Shown: piece by piece, positions 47,281 through 57,273 of the stretch
How positions within the stretch are numbered: position 1 is the first letter of the stretch
Layout of the letters: each line of letters starts with the position of its first letter
DNA from: Adiantum capillus-veneris
Lineage: Eukaryota > Streptophyta > Polypodiopsida > Polypodiales > Pteridaceae
Assembly (NCBI GenBank): GCA_014529385.2
Contig: CM043971.1
Coordinates: 60,466,709-60,530,708 of the forward strand
DNA length: 64,000 nucleotides
Reading direction: 5' to 3'
The notes under the pieces: model-generated
Database searches by the model: none
Told to the model about the DNA's origin: nothing
Seen by the model: only the letters and a program-made list of their open reading frames with translations
Made by a program: the position numbers and the translations under genes

Positions 47281-47496
47281 TGAAGTCGCGGAGCGGAGCG
47301 TGGGTCGACTCTCTCTCACACACACACAGTGAGCTTACACAGTACAGTATGCAGAGAACTGTTAGAAGGGTTATCTCCCAATTCCCTTAGTATTCACAAA
47401 GTATAAGTTAGTATATACAAAGAGTTAGAGGGAAGTGAGTTAGGCGGGCGGCCAGCCATATCCACATAAGAGGCCACTTGGGCTTTAATCCCAACA
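47281..47496 (-). repeat. 5' LTR of Copia-4
   Basis: 216 bp, partner of 41947-42164. ATGCA follows. Confidence 0.95.
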
Positions 47497-47501
47497 ATGC
47501 A

Positions 47502-48160
47502 TTCATGCTTACATGCTTATCATGAGGAAAGGATGATTTTGCATGATTTCCAAATTGACAAGCTTCACGTACTTTTTGCATTTCAGCAACTCAAAATGTA
47601 GGTAAACCTCTTACCATCTCTTTAGTGTACATCATTTTCAGCCTTTGTAAATTTACATGACCATTATATTTGTGCCAAATCTCTATATCTAGAACAACAC
47701 ATGCACCTCGTGCAAACATGGAAGCATTCACCCAAGCAGATTTACATCCAAAGTAAACATTCAACCCACTTTTTTTCCTTGTGCAATCAGGCTTCCATCC
47801 TTGTTATACTCTTTGACAAAGAGACCATCGGAGTTGAATCTGACCTGTAAACCTTGCTCAACCATTTTCCCAACAGAAACCAAGTTCTTTGTGATGCTAG
47901 GTACATGTAGTATATCAACTAGGTACTTCACTTTACCATCTGTGTGATAGACAATGGCACATTTCCTGTATGCATAGTAGGATGTGTAGTATGATCCCCA
48001 GTTTCTACATAGCCAGGACTTTGTAAAGTCTGCATTTCCTTAAACCATTCACCATGGCTGGTCATGTGATTGGATGCACCAGGATCCACATACCAGACAT
48101 TATCATTGGATTTTGCCACATTTGCAGACATAGTATTTAGCATGTGTTACACCACAAATA
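47502..48160 (-). pseudogene. Copia-3 protease and integrase start
   Basis: VWYVDPGASNHMTSHGEWF marks the protease; the usual DSGA is DPGA, which should kill it. Between it and the Copia-4 junction lie remnants of the integrase finger region. Close to Copia-1 (VWYVDSGASNHMTSRGEWF). Confidence 0.85.
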
Positions 48161-48169
48161 GCCTCTAAG

Positions 48170-49115
48170 GCTCATCTACATTCCTGCTAGTAGTTGCATA
48201 ATTGTTTTGATGCCTCTTGTCTGGAAAGTCACGTTCAAAGTGATAATGTCTTCCACAGCCCCAACATACTACATTTTCGTGTTGACCTGCATTATTGCGC
48301 TATGTATTTCCTCGACCTCTTGGATTCCTCCTGCCTTAAAAATTTCCTCAACGCCACATGTGTTTTGACCATGATTTTTGTTTTGCTGTTGTGCTTGCTG
48401 GTTGCCTCTTCCTCGTCCTCGTCCATGACCTATACCACGTCCTCTTTCTCTTCCTCTGTTGTTGAAAAGGACTTGTTCAAAATTGTTTCCACCCTGCGCA
48501 GAGGAGTCTGCCTCAGTTCCTTCTCTTCCACAATCAATAAGGACACTAAATATTTAAACGAGGGAATGTTCTCTCAAAGATGGATGCCAATTTTTCATTG
48601 TTTGTACTCAGGACCCAAACCTTGCAGACAAACTTCTACTTTATCATTATCATTGACTGTAACACTAATCGATGCAAGTGACTCACATATGTTCTTTATT
48701 TTTAACAAATAGCCATTGATGGGTAGGCTTTTCTTTTGAAAAGTATTCAGCTCAATCTTCAACAATTGCAGCTTCCTTGCCTTTGTGTTGGTCATATCCA
48801 ATGACAACAAAGTGTCCCAAGACTCCTTAGGAGATTGAGCATCCTCTATATACCCAATCATAGTGTCCTATACACTAACAAAAAGTCAATACATGACCTT
48901 CCAAGCTCCCTGATTCCAATCTTTGAATGTATTAATTTGTGCAGCACTTGCACCTTCCTCTGGCAGTAGTGGTGCTACCTCATGCTCTCTATCAATGTCG
49001 TCCCAATAACCTTTTCCCATAAGGAAATTGGTCATTTTGAACTTCCAAGCATGGAGTTGTTCTTGTCCAGCTTCTCACTGACAACCTAGTTCAACCCATC
49101 ATTGTTGGACGACAT
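48170..49115 (-). pseudogene. Copia-3 gag
   Basis: Start MSSNNDGLN at 49115, then VSEKLDKNN, a shifted KFKMTNFLMGKGYWDD-like stretch, IGYIEDAQSPKESWDTL, NTKARKLQLLKIELN and KIKNICESLASISVTVN. It aligns with Copia-1 gag. Frameshifts throughout. The RG-rich and knuckle part lies at about 48200-48480. Confidence 0.82.
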
Positions 49116-49526
49116 GTTTCCAACCCTTCACATAGTCTTCAAGCAACCTGCTCGATTACCACCTGTAACCACAATCTGCAAACATGCACATGTTTCAATA
49201 TACCAAATAGTGTCTGTGCACACTACATCCAAGCCAAAGCTTTCTACACCACCTATATGTAGATCTATAAAATCTCGAACCTTAGCGTTTCTACATGCAA
49301 ATGCACTCTAACTCCAAAACGAGGGTCAAAATGTGCCCGGAATGGAAATTTGGATGCACAATCATAGTTAGGTCTGTATAGAATCGAGAGATGCACACTC
49401 TCCAAAAGAAATCACCTCAATCAAAGATCATTGACAATGGCTCTCGAGAATACCAAAGCCACTTCCTAGACTCCTCCTGCTTGTTGCTGCTCCAAGCTCC
49501 TCAGCCACAACTAGGTTCTGATACCA

Positions 49527-49675
49527 TGTCAAGTGATAAAGAGGGAGAGAGCTCTTGCAATCAAACACACACACAATTATGGGGGCAAAAGAATGTACTT
49601 CTTATTCTTCACAAACACAATATAAGAGGTCTACAAAACATAAGGGCTGTACATGTTGAGCTTGACATCTCAATA
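49527..49675 (-). repeat. 5' LTR of Copia-3, internally deleted
   Basis: 149 bp against 353 bp in the partner. The ends match; about 200 bp are missing between ACAAAACATAAG and TACATGTTGAGC. Confidence 0.85.
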
Positions 49676-49680
49676 ATCTC

Positions 49681-50500
49681 AACATTCAAGAATGAGGGGC
49701 TGACACATCCTAAAAGCTTAAGCCTAACTACGTTAGCCAAAATTATCTTGACTATACTTCATTGAAGCAAGCTATGGATACATTATATTTTGAGACAAAA
49801 AAATTAACTTATGTGTGGCCATAAGATTATAAACCCAACCCACTCATAACATGCTCCAATGAAGGTGGATCAAGATATATGTGCTAACAAAGATGGACAA
49901 AGATTTTATAAGAATATGATTTTGATATCAAGTATAGTGCAAGAAAGGAGAACGTACTTAGCCAAAAATATATTTTTTGAATATAATATCTATGCCAAAT
50001 AATCCAATTATTGATGGAGTCAAAAGTGTAGCACTACTTGATCTTGACTATCAAAGCCTCATACTCTTGACTCAAGGGGGAGATTCTGATACTTTTGGTC
50101 AGCAAGAAAATGCGATAATACAAAATTATTCAATTGATGATGGATGTATTTACTATATGCAAAGGTTGTACATCCCTAAGGATCATTCTCTTCAAAAGGA
50201 ATTCTTGTATAAAGCCCTTGATAACCCTATATCTTGGTGTCTAGGTTATGCCAAAACACTTTTAATGTCCTTGGAAGAAGCTACTTATGGATAGGGGCAA
50301 ATAAAATAAGTCTTCAATATGTCAAGCAATTTCTTTCATGTCAACAAATGAAGGTTGAAAGAATCAAAATGCTAGGAAAATGCAGCTATTGTGGTTATAC
50401 CCCAAATGAAGTGAGAATATATCAACATGGATTTTGTCATAGTCCTTCCCACTATGCAAGCCCGAGGGATTCACTATTACCTATGAGGAGATGTCACCTG
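49681..50500 (+). pseudogene. Old gypsy: RNase H end and integrase finger
   Basis: Continues 40973 after removing Copia-3. In shifting frames it reads EYDFDIKYSARKENVLSQ (end of RNase H), then LYIPKDHSLQKEFLYKALDN, LGYAKTLLMSLEEATYG, FLSCQQMKVERIKM and YINMDFVI-LP. This is the N-terminal finger and first catalytic aspartate of integrase. The rest of integrase is lost at about 50500. Confidence 0.8.
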
Positions 50501-51009
50501 TAAGCAACCCTCAAGACAAAACTTCCCTACTGACCTAGCCCCTATCTACGGAGATCATATAAATTACATAAACCTCTACATATGGGTTTTTGAGTACTTC
50601 CAAAAGCCCCCCTATCTTATGTGTACTAACCCTATTATTTTGTTGAAAAAAAAAAAGAAATCCTTGACTAAATTTTTCTCTTAATTAAGAAATCTCACAC
50701 TCTAGACACCATATTTGAAAATTGGATTTCCCTCTCTATCCTTTGAGATCAACTCAAACCTGTCAAAAACTCCCTTAGTTGAAGCTTTTCCTTACCTTTT
50801 CTAATGTCCCTTTTCCACTTCTTCATCTTATGTCGAGTCCCTGTGCGACTCCCTTGTCACAAACCCTGTGCACGCAATGAGTGCACCCAAGATGTACACC
50901 CCAAAATGATTAATACAAAGACACTTTGTGCCATTGATACAATATCTCAAAATCACAAACTTTCTATTGTCTCAAGGCTTTATACATTGTAATTTTTCAT
51001 TCAAAATTT
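50501..51009. other. Unassigned interval
   Basis: No gene recognised. It separates the nested retrotransposons from the Ulp1-like pseudogene. Confidence 0.35.
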
Positions 51010-51460
51010 ATACAAAGGGGTGATGATTACTTCCTCCTGCTCGTGTTGCTACCACTACTTCCTTGCCCCCTCCCTTGGATGCTACCACCGCTCGCCTACC
51101 CCTTGCCCCTATTGCTACCACTGTTCCCTTGCCCTCTCCCTCGGTTGCTGCTCCTTCTCCCTCGGGGGACACTGGTCTCAGGTGCCCTTTCATGTCTCTG
51201 AAATGCTTGGGCTTCGTCCATGGCGTCCCATGCATCTTGAACCTGTGAAGCTTCACTATGTTCTCTCTCTTGACATTGACGTGCAACCCAATCCTCTACT
51301 TTTGTGGTGTCCGCATAATATTGATTGATTGCTTCTTCTATGTCTCAAAACTGATCTTGAGTCTGATGGTATCTCTGCGTCATTTCTTGGATGTGGGCTT
51401 GTTCAAACTCCTCAGCTCATGCGCTTTCCTCTCTTGACCAACTATGAACCAAAATTATAA
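51010..51460 (-). pseudogene. Coiled, RG-rich C-terminal exon after the Ulp1 domain
   Basis: Best frame reads AEEFEQAHIQEMTQRYHQTQ, DIEEAINQYYADTTKVEDWV, ARQCQEREHSEASQVQDAW and AQAFQRHERAPETSVPRGRR, then RG/SN repeats (SNRGRGQGNSGSNRGKG). It looks like a helical segment followed by an RNA-binding type tail. It has TGA stops at two or more sites. A TTCATAG acceptor at its start matches the GTAAGT donor of the exon before, though the phase does not join cleanly. I do not recognise a named family. Confidence 0.45.
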
Positions 51461-51589
51461 TATGTTGAATGGCCATCACAAAAAAATTGTGCACATCATA
51501 GGGGTTGTAGTTGCGTGACAATAAGAAAGTAAGTAAAGAAGTATCTTCTTTTCATATGCAATGATATAAGCACTTAAACAATATGCGTA

Positions 51590-52235
51590 CTTACGTTTGG
51601 TACATCCAAAATTTGGCTTAGAAGGAGCATAGCATTCATACATGTCCTCCAGCCACAACTGAAATCATCAATCTGAGTGGGCATGCTAACCTGTCAATGC
51701 TCAGTGGCAACACCTAGATCATGTTCTAACAAAATGTGCTCCACACATCAAATAATTTTTCTCCTGGAACTACGTACACACATAAGCACTTGTTCAGTAG
51801 GGCATTAGAAACAAACACTAGATGCAAAAGCGTAAAGATAATCCTTATGCCTTTACACGCCCATGGAATCCTCTACTTTACCCCGAGTTTCCGTAGTAGA
51901 CGACCTTCCCTTTAATGTTGAATAACACCAGACTCCAATGTTCACTAGACAAAAAGAAAACATAAAAACTATCAATGATGAGAAATAGAAAGACCCTAAA
52001 TCCAACATAGCTTTGCATATCAACACAAAACTCACCTTTGATTGTAGGGAGTGACCAGAGAGCGGGCTAGATCCTAGTTTAGAGTGTTGAACGAGTCCAA
52101 CAGTGTCAGAAATGACATTCCATTGTTTTGAAGCATAGGTGATATAAGCGGGTCTATTACATAGATTTTGTCTTGCACAAAAGCGAGATAGCGTGCCTTA
52201 CATGAAAAATAACTATCCTTTAGATTGGTTACTGG
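51590..52235 (-). pseudogene. Ulp1-like (C48) cysteine peptidase, multi-exon, broken
   Basis: Three exons join in phase on the minus strand. The first ends SLVTPYNQ (GTGAG donor at 52031-52035), the second starts SEHWSLVLFNIKGKVVYYGN, and the third contains VEHILLEHDLG, then QVSMPTQIDDFSCGWRTCMN. HW, the YYxxS turn, Q and DFSCGW are the Ulp1 landmarks; the catalytic Asp position reads Asn (YYGNS). Ulp1 proteases cleave SUMO-like conjugates, and plant DNA transposons (Mutator-like, CACTA) often carry such a domain. Introns are 51945-52035 and about 51806-51891. Two TGA stops lie where Trp is expected. Upstream FVQDKIYVIDPLISPML also fits Ulp1. Confidence 0.7.
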
Positions 52236-52455
52236 ACACATAGAGATAGGTCAGAACAAATAGAATATGGATCTTGAAATGGTCATCTAAGTCCCTAATC
52301 GCTTGTCTTTGACCCGGTTCAATACCAAGTGATTAGTTTCCTTAAAGATATCCAAGTGTCTTTATTCACTTGGCACTGACCTCAAACTATGATCAATATT
52401 GAGCGAATAACAACCTTGTAAATTTTTAAGGGTCCCTATTTGCTTGGTACTGACC

Positions 52456-53160
52456 ATTAGGAAGAGAAAAGGGTCTAGGAGGGCCTCTTTATTTGGCAGC
52501 TTAAGGGAGTCAAACCTCTCCTATCAAGAAAGCAATCAAAAGACAACTTTTGAATTTAAATGGGCAAAACGACTAGTTTATTTGAATTCAAATTTTCCCC
52601 CAAAATGAAATTTAATATTTAGCGGCGGCGGACAAAACCATATCACGTAACATATCGATGGAAAAATCTTGGCATGTAGATTACAAATCTATAATCTCCA
52701 CTCAAATTGAAGATCGTATGTAGGAGTTATGGAGGGCCAAAAATCATAAAGTTGTCCACCCCCTTTTTTTGGGGGAAAAGTGCATCCTTTGACCACTCTT
52801 ACACCTCTCTTACACACCCACCATTATTGCACACATGGCGTGCGTGTATTTGTCAAAATGTTAATCAACTCCATGATCTCATGGCAAACAAAGAGGCCCT
52901 CCTAGACCCCATCCTCTTCCTAATTCCTTGACAACGTCACATAATGAATCTTATCTTTACCACATAGTAGTGTGGACACCTACATTCATTGCATTGGCAT
53001 TGGAGAAGTTGTGCATGCAGAGAAAATTGTGTCGATTGAGGTTGATAATGGAGGCCTCCTATGATCATCCGAGAAGAGGAATATGTGCTCAAAGAGGTGC
53101 TGAATTGATAAAACTTTGTAGTTCCTCTTTGTTTTCTTTGTTGATTATCTCTACAATATG
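52456..53160. other. Unassigned interval
   Basis: No exon I can support between the motif copies and the acidic ORF; includes AT-rich and CT-rich stretches. Confidence 0.35.
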
Positions 53161-53460
53161 CTAGTCTTCTTGGACACATTCTTGCTCTTCACTGATTGGC
53201 CCTTGCGAAGAGGTACTTTCTTGTTTCTTCTCTTGAGAAGTCTTTGCCTCTACCTCATCGGGATAATCTCTTATCGGCTTTGGGTCTAAATTGGTGGGCT
53301 TCTCCCTGCTGGAATCTCGATTAAGGGTTGTGGGATCCTCTCTTTCCTCCCTGCTGGGCTCTGGTTCTACCTCTGCGGGTTCCTCTCTCATTGGCTTAGG
53401 CTCTAAACCAGGTTGCTCTTTCCTAGTGGTCTTTGTCTCTACCTGTGCGGGCTCGGGATC
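53161..53460 (-). CDS. Acidic repeat ORF downstream of the histone-like ORF
   Basis: The frame encodes diverged repeats of a P-K-P...EVE...E-K type: IDPEPAQVETKTTRKEQPG, LEPKPMREEPAEVEPEPSRE and LDPKPIRDYPDEVEAKTSQE, ending EEQECVQED then stop. It is rich in Glu, Pro and Lys. It overlaps in another frame the end of the histone-like ORF, so the two may be one protein separated by a frameshift, giving an H3-like fold with an acidic tail. No known domain. Confidence 0.45.
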   Translation of the reverse strand, partial: DPEPAQVETKTTRKEQPGLEPKPMREEPAEVEPEPSREEREDPTTLNRDSSREKPTNLDPKPIRDYPDEVEAKTSQEKKQESTSSQGPISEEQECVQED

Positions 53461-53909
53461 TATCTCTGTACCTGTGCAAGCTCCTCCGTGACTTGCCTAG
53501 GCTCCTCCCTCTAGACACGTGACCTTGTGTTATCCTACTGTCCCGGATTGGCACTGGTTGAAGCAGCCCATCATAGCGGAAACACAGCCTATGGAGGGTG
53601 TCAAAATCCCTCGGCATAATCGTGACACGATGCACATGGGCCACGAGGATGTAGCCATCATTGAAAGATTTAGCGAGGTAATCCTCTGCAATCTCCTGCA
53701 GGCAGAGAAGAGAACTGTTGGCCCATTGCATGCCCACTCTTCAATTCTCGCATATCTCTCACACCACTGGTTGAATCTAGTTGCATGTGCCTTTTGATCC
53801 TACACAGCTCGTGTAGGATGCATCTTTGCACCTTGTATTGGTGTCTTCTTTCTTGATCATGCAAGGAATCACCTGTCGCCCTTCTAGGGGTGGCCTTTCC
53901 ACGAGCCAT
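53423..53909 (-). pseudogene. Histone H3-like ORF (CENH3-like), one frameshift
   Basis: ATG at 53907-53909 opens MARGKATPRRATGD, aligning without gaps to the start of H3 tails (MARTKQTARKSTGG). Then YKVQRCILHELCRIKR matches the H3 YRPGTVALREIRRYQK helix and GVRDMRE the LVREI block. After one frameshift at about 53730-53760 comes MQWANSSLLCLQEIAEDYLA, FNDGYILVAHVHRVTIMPRD and FDTLHRL. The W, AEDYL and DF match plant CENH3 rather than canonical H3. The tail is short (about 24 residues). It continues as a basic, RS-rich 50-residue extension to TAG at 53423. H3 variants package DNA; CENH3 marks centromeres. A TTTGTAG acceptor precedes the ATG. Confidence 0.6.
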
Positions 53910-54249
53910 CTCTACAAACAACATAACGAAGAAACAACCACATTATGTGAGCGAATGTTACTTTCACATAAGGGGATCCACGTGTCAAACACAACTACAA
54001 AAATTATGGTCAGTATCAAGCGAACCAGAGCATCAAATATAGTAATGACACCCCTATTTGCTTGGCACTAACCTTGCAAATTACAGGCAAAGAAAAGAAT
54101 AAAAGATCTACAAATAGCACAACAAAAACACAACTGCAAGGAAGATGATTAGTACCAAGAAAATCAGAGCCCAAAACATAGTTCTACCTCCCCTATTCAC
54201 TTGGTATTGACCTTTCAAATTTGATCAACAGAAAAGAATGATAGGATAC

Positions 54250-54540
54250 CTGAGCACTATGTAGAGATAGATCTGCGTCAACCAATCGAGGCAAAAGAGG
54301 ATGTGGCAAGTTGGGCGGGAGTACTTGTCCTTTTACTGTTTGCACACTACGCAAAGGCTCAACTAAGATGGGGGTAGAGTTGAAATGCAAGCTGGGAGCA
54401 GGTTGATGCTCAAAGGCGGGGTTCCTAACTCTAAACTTTGGACCATGTGCCTCCTTAATGAGCATCATTTCTATTTTCATGACATTTGGTGGACCGTACT
54501 GCATGAGAATACGAGTCCATTTATTGTGTTTACACTAGTT
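54250..54540 (-). CDS. Possible upstream exon, unrecognised
   Basis: An open stretch (ILMQYGPPNVMKIEMMLI, then a proline-rich part SLHFNSTPILVEPLRS, VLPPNLPHPLLPRLVDADL) ends CTCAG with a GTATCC donor at 54244-54249. A 338-bp intron with four motif copies would link it to the histone-like ORF, but the phase is off by two, so it may be leader sequence or another gene. Confidence 0.35.
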
Positions 54541-54855
54541 GTCCTTGTGTGATGGCCAACCCATGTGTCCTTTTAGAGTTAGGGGTTGGCATCACCATCT
54601 CCAAATAGAGAACAGATCGGCTTTTCCTTTTTTGCAATCTTGGTCTCAACCACCTCTCTTGATATTGCTCTTAGCAACCTCCAAAGATTTGAGTCTATTA
54701 CTGCCAGGTCACCATCACCCTTGTCTTTGCATTTCTGCGATCTTGCTCTCAGCCACCTCTCATGATCGTGCTCTCAACAACCTCCAAAGATTTGCGTATG
54801 CTATTACTTGCCCCATCCCCATCCACCTCGGTGCCATTGGATATTGCAGAGAAAG

Positions 54856-54856
<1 letters not shown>

Positions 54857-54905
<49 letters not shown>

Positions 54906-54917
54906 CCCCCCCCCCCC
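54857..54917 (+). repeat. (CT)n(C)n microsatellite
   Basis: About 45 bp CT then 15 C, same layout as 19069-19170. Confidence 0.95.
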
Positions 54918-55284
54918 GCGACTAGCTCTCCTCAGCCTATGTGTTTTATGTTTTTGCGCCTCTTTGTCACGGGGTTAGGACACAGGGGTGGAGTAGTCGT
55001 TAATGTCGGAGCATGATAACAATGGGTTGAGATTTTCCATTCATAGTTGTGAGGCTCAAAGCATAGTGGAATAGTGAACCCTTGTCTGACCATGTAAGGC
55101 ATTGGTTTCTCATAAATAATTCTCTATTTGGGAATCATGAGTGAGTGGGCTTAAGATAGGCTATGGGCACACGAGGCTTTGTTATCAGTTATTGATAACT
55201 AAGCCTACTATTCTCAGACAGAGTATTAAATGAATAACTAAGCAAAGAGTATTAAATGAAAAACTAAGGATTCTTTAGGCCCTT
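54918..55284. other. Unassigned interval
   Basis: No gene recognised before the dense motif cluster. Confidence 0.35.
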
Positions 55285-55374
55285 CTTCGCTTGGTTATGA
55301 CCCTTTGTGTTGAATGGACATGGAGATACCGTGAATTGTACTAATATATTCTCATGGGTCGGAACCAAGCAAAG
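55285..55374. repeat. Hairpin module 1
   Basis: CGCTTGGTTATGACCC and GGGTCGGAACCAAGC form a near-perfect inverted pair around a spacer containing GGAGATACCGTGAATTGTA. Module 2 at 55687-55785 repeats arms and spacer. Confidence 0.8.
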
Positions 55375-55686
55375 AAGGGTCTGAAGAATCCTTCAAGCCC
55401 TATCCTTACTTGGTTCTGAACCCAAATATGCGTGGATAGTAACGAGACAATCACCTTGGTCAGAACCAAGAAAATATGGGCCCTAGGGGATTCTTTACGC
55501 CCTTACTCGCTTGGTTTTGACTATTGCTACATCCTCGACTCTACTAAACAAGAGGTCGAAACCAAGCGAGTAAATACCTTTAGAATATTAAAGGAATAAC
55601 TAAGCCTCTTGCATGGTTTTGACCAGGCCTCTAAATGCAGGGGTCAGAACCCGGCGAATAGGGGTCTCAATAATCTCACAAGGGAC

Positions 55687-55785
55687 TCCTTCACTTGGTT
55701 CTAACCCTCTTTGCCAAATGGACACAAAGATACCGTGAATTGTATTGATTCTTTTGGGTCAGAACCAAGCAAAGAAGGACCAAAG
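55687..55785. repeat. Hairpin module 2
   Basis: CACTTGGTTCTAACCC and GGGTCAGAACCAAGC around a spacer with AAAGATACCGTGAATTGTA. Same arrangement as module 1 with sequence changes in both. Confidence 0.8.
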
Positions 55786-55914
55786 AATTGTTCAAGCCCT
55801 CTATTCGCTTGGTTATGACCCCAAATCGGAGTGGGTACAACATGCATAGCACCAAGATGATCATGTCGGTCACGTTCATTATGTAACAGTAGCTTTGTCT
55901 TGTTATTTCTTTCA

Positions 55915-56595
55915 GACATGCGGAACATTATACTAGAGATGGACGATGTAGGGGAGGATACATGTGAAGAAAAATTGCTCACGTTCCTATACAGCGCCCG
56001 TGTTCATGACCGTGCACCAGAGCTATCACTAATTTTTAATGTAGAGTTTTGTATCCACGGATAAGTGATTTCTTAATGGAGTACCTACAAATGCATTTGC
56101 AACAGTACGAAGCAGTTTTTGTGATAGCTCCCTATCAATTGATGGTAAGAAATTTGTGCATCCAACAGATCTTGATCCTGAGAAGCGTGTTGCAAGAAGG
56201 TTGAATCACTGTCTGGAAAAGTGTCCCTCCAATACACTCTTGTCAAAGAAATATTTCCTAAGCACTTTAAAAGGTGTCCCTTTAGTGGAATTCAACCATG
56301 GGTTTGTGTGTTACTTGTACCTGGGACGGATGGTGAGTCAGAGACTTCCTAATCATCAAATTTTGGTAGTTGCATTGCCCATTGGCACAAGAGGAAGATG
56401 TAGGAGACGTGGAGTTACAATTTGACCCAGAAGAAGAGCGGGTAGAAGTACTGAAGGAGATGTTTGATGCAGGCTTAACTCTTGCTTCTCTTGCAAATGT
56501 AGCACTTGGAAGAAAGCAGGAAAGACCGAATGAGGAAGGGTCTTTGACTTTGAATTGCTCTCCCAATTTTGCTATGGCCAATGGGGTGCACTAAA
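55915..56595 (+). pseudogene. Unrecognised plus-strand exons
   Basis: A TTTCTTTCAG acceptor precedes MRNIILEMDDVGEDTCEEKL. Farther on one frame gives TDLDPEKRVARRLNHCLEKC, SKKYFLSTLKGVPLVEFNHG and VCYLYLGRM, and another LAQEEDVGDVELQFDPEEER, VEVLKEMFDAGLTLASLANV to a stop at 56594. The pieces look like coding sequence with charged helices, but frames do not join cleanly. I recognise no family. Confidence 0.35.
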
Positions 56596-57273
56596 TTCTC
56601 CTCATAAATATTATGCATGAGCTGAATATACGAGAGGACTAATGCTTAGCTGCAATTACTAATTTTTGTGAGAGAGACATGGGATTTGTGCAGGAGTGGA
56701 CAAACATCTACTTGCTGACACATCTGTGCACGACACTCAGTTTACTTCAAGGGGTCAACTAATGAAAGATATATTCAATGAAGCAAAGTTTGGAGAAGCC
56801 AATTTGCCAATAGAGTAGCAGTTCCAACCGACCACAAGACATCTAGGATTAGAAAAGATGGGTATCCCCATGGCACCCCTGGCCTAAATGGAAAATAGCC
56901 ACTCAATTCACTTGTGGAGAAGTTCCATGCTGGAAATGGATGAGAATCAGATAGCAACTTCTTTAGTGGAATCATGCAGATGGTTTTGCCCATGTCCCAA
57001 TATGCAATATTGAGATAAATTTGATTGTTGACAAGTGCTTGTGTATGATGATAGTTTCCTTATAAGAGCAGGAGGCTCAAGGAAAGGACCTGTCACTGAA
57101 GTGCAAGGCAAGGATGTGGCGTTGTCTCAGTACATCGGGCTTTTTAACTACAAAGAGGGTTGTAGAAACAATTCAAGTACTTGACACTATTGTACACAAA
57201 TCAATAATAGCACATGCATGTTTTGATATTGTTTTGTAGATCATAATATACCAAAAGGAATGAAAAGTTCCCT

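Larger units (their letters stand above)
41947..47496 (-). mobile_element. Copia-4, young nearly intact Ty1/copia element
   Basis: A 5550-bp element with LTRs at 41947-42164 and 47281-47496 that differ by one base plus a CA-repeat length change, perfect ATGCA duplication (41942-41946, 47497-47501), primer site TGGTATCAGAGC (47267-47278, minus strand) and a gag-pol frame broken only by two stops. It lies in Copia-3 integrase. It is not close to Copia-1 or Copia-3 in sequence. Confidence 0.97.
40974..49675 (-). mobile_element. Copia-3, decayed Ty1/copia element
   Basis: LTRs at 40974-41326 and 49527-49675, primer site at 49515-49526, target duplication ATCTC at 40969-40973 and 49676-49680. The 5' LTR lost about 200 bp internally. 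Reverse transcriptase is deleted: integrase is followed directly by the RNase H end. It is related to Copia-1 (same primer site context, CGACATCTCAACA LTR end, CTCCCCCTC polypurine tract). Copia-4 sits in its integrase. Confidence 0.9.
52240..55825. repeat. Dispersed 17-bp motif array in both orientations
   Basis: About 20 imperfect copies of TTCGCTTGGTTNTGACCC or its reverse complement. Examples: 52300-52314, 52316-52332, 52365-52381, 52438-52454, 54008-54024, 54055-54073, 54146-54162, 54195-54212, 55285-55302, 55356-55374, 55404-55422, 55456-55474, 55506-55521, 55552-55572, 55609-55625, 55640-55662, 55687-55707, 55756-55785, 55802-55823. They lie in the introns and flanks of the genes here. 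Many short repeats in both orientations near element ends are typical of transposase binding sites in CACTA and similar elements. Confidence 0.75.

Noticed and set aside
54539-55016. Plus-strand ORFs ending in Ser-Leu repeats
   Set aside because: Created by the CT microsatellite; no other coding sign.
56775-56993. Minus-strand ORF of 72 codons
   Set aside because: No domain, no splice context and overlapping the plus-strand exon set.
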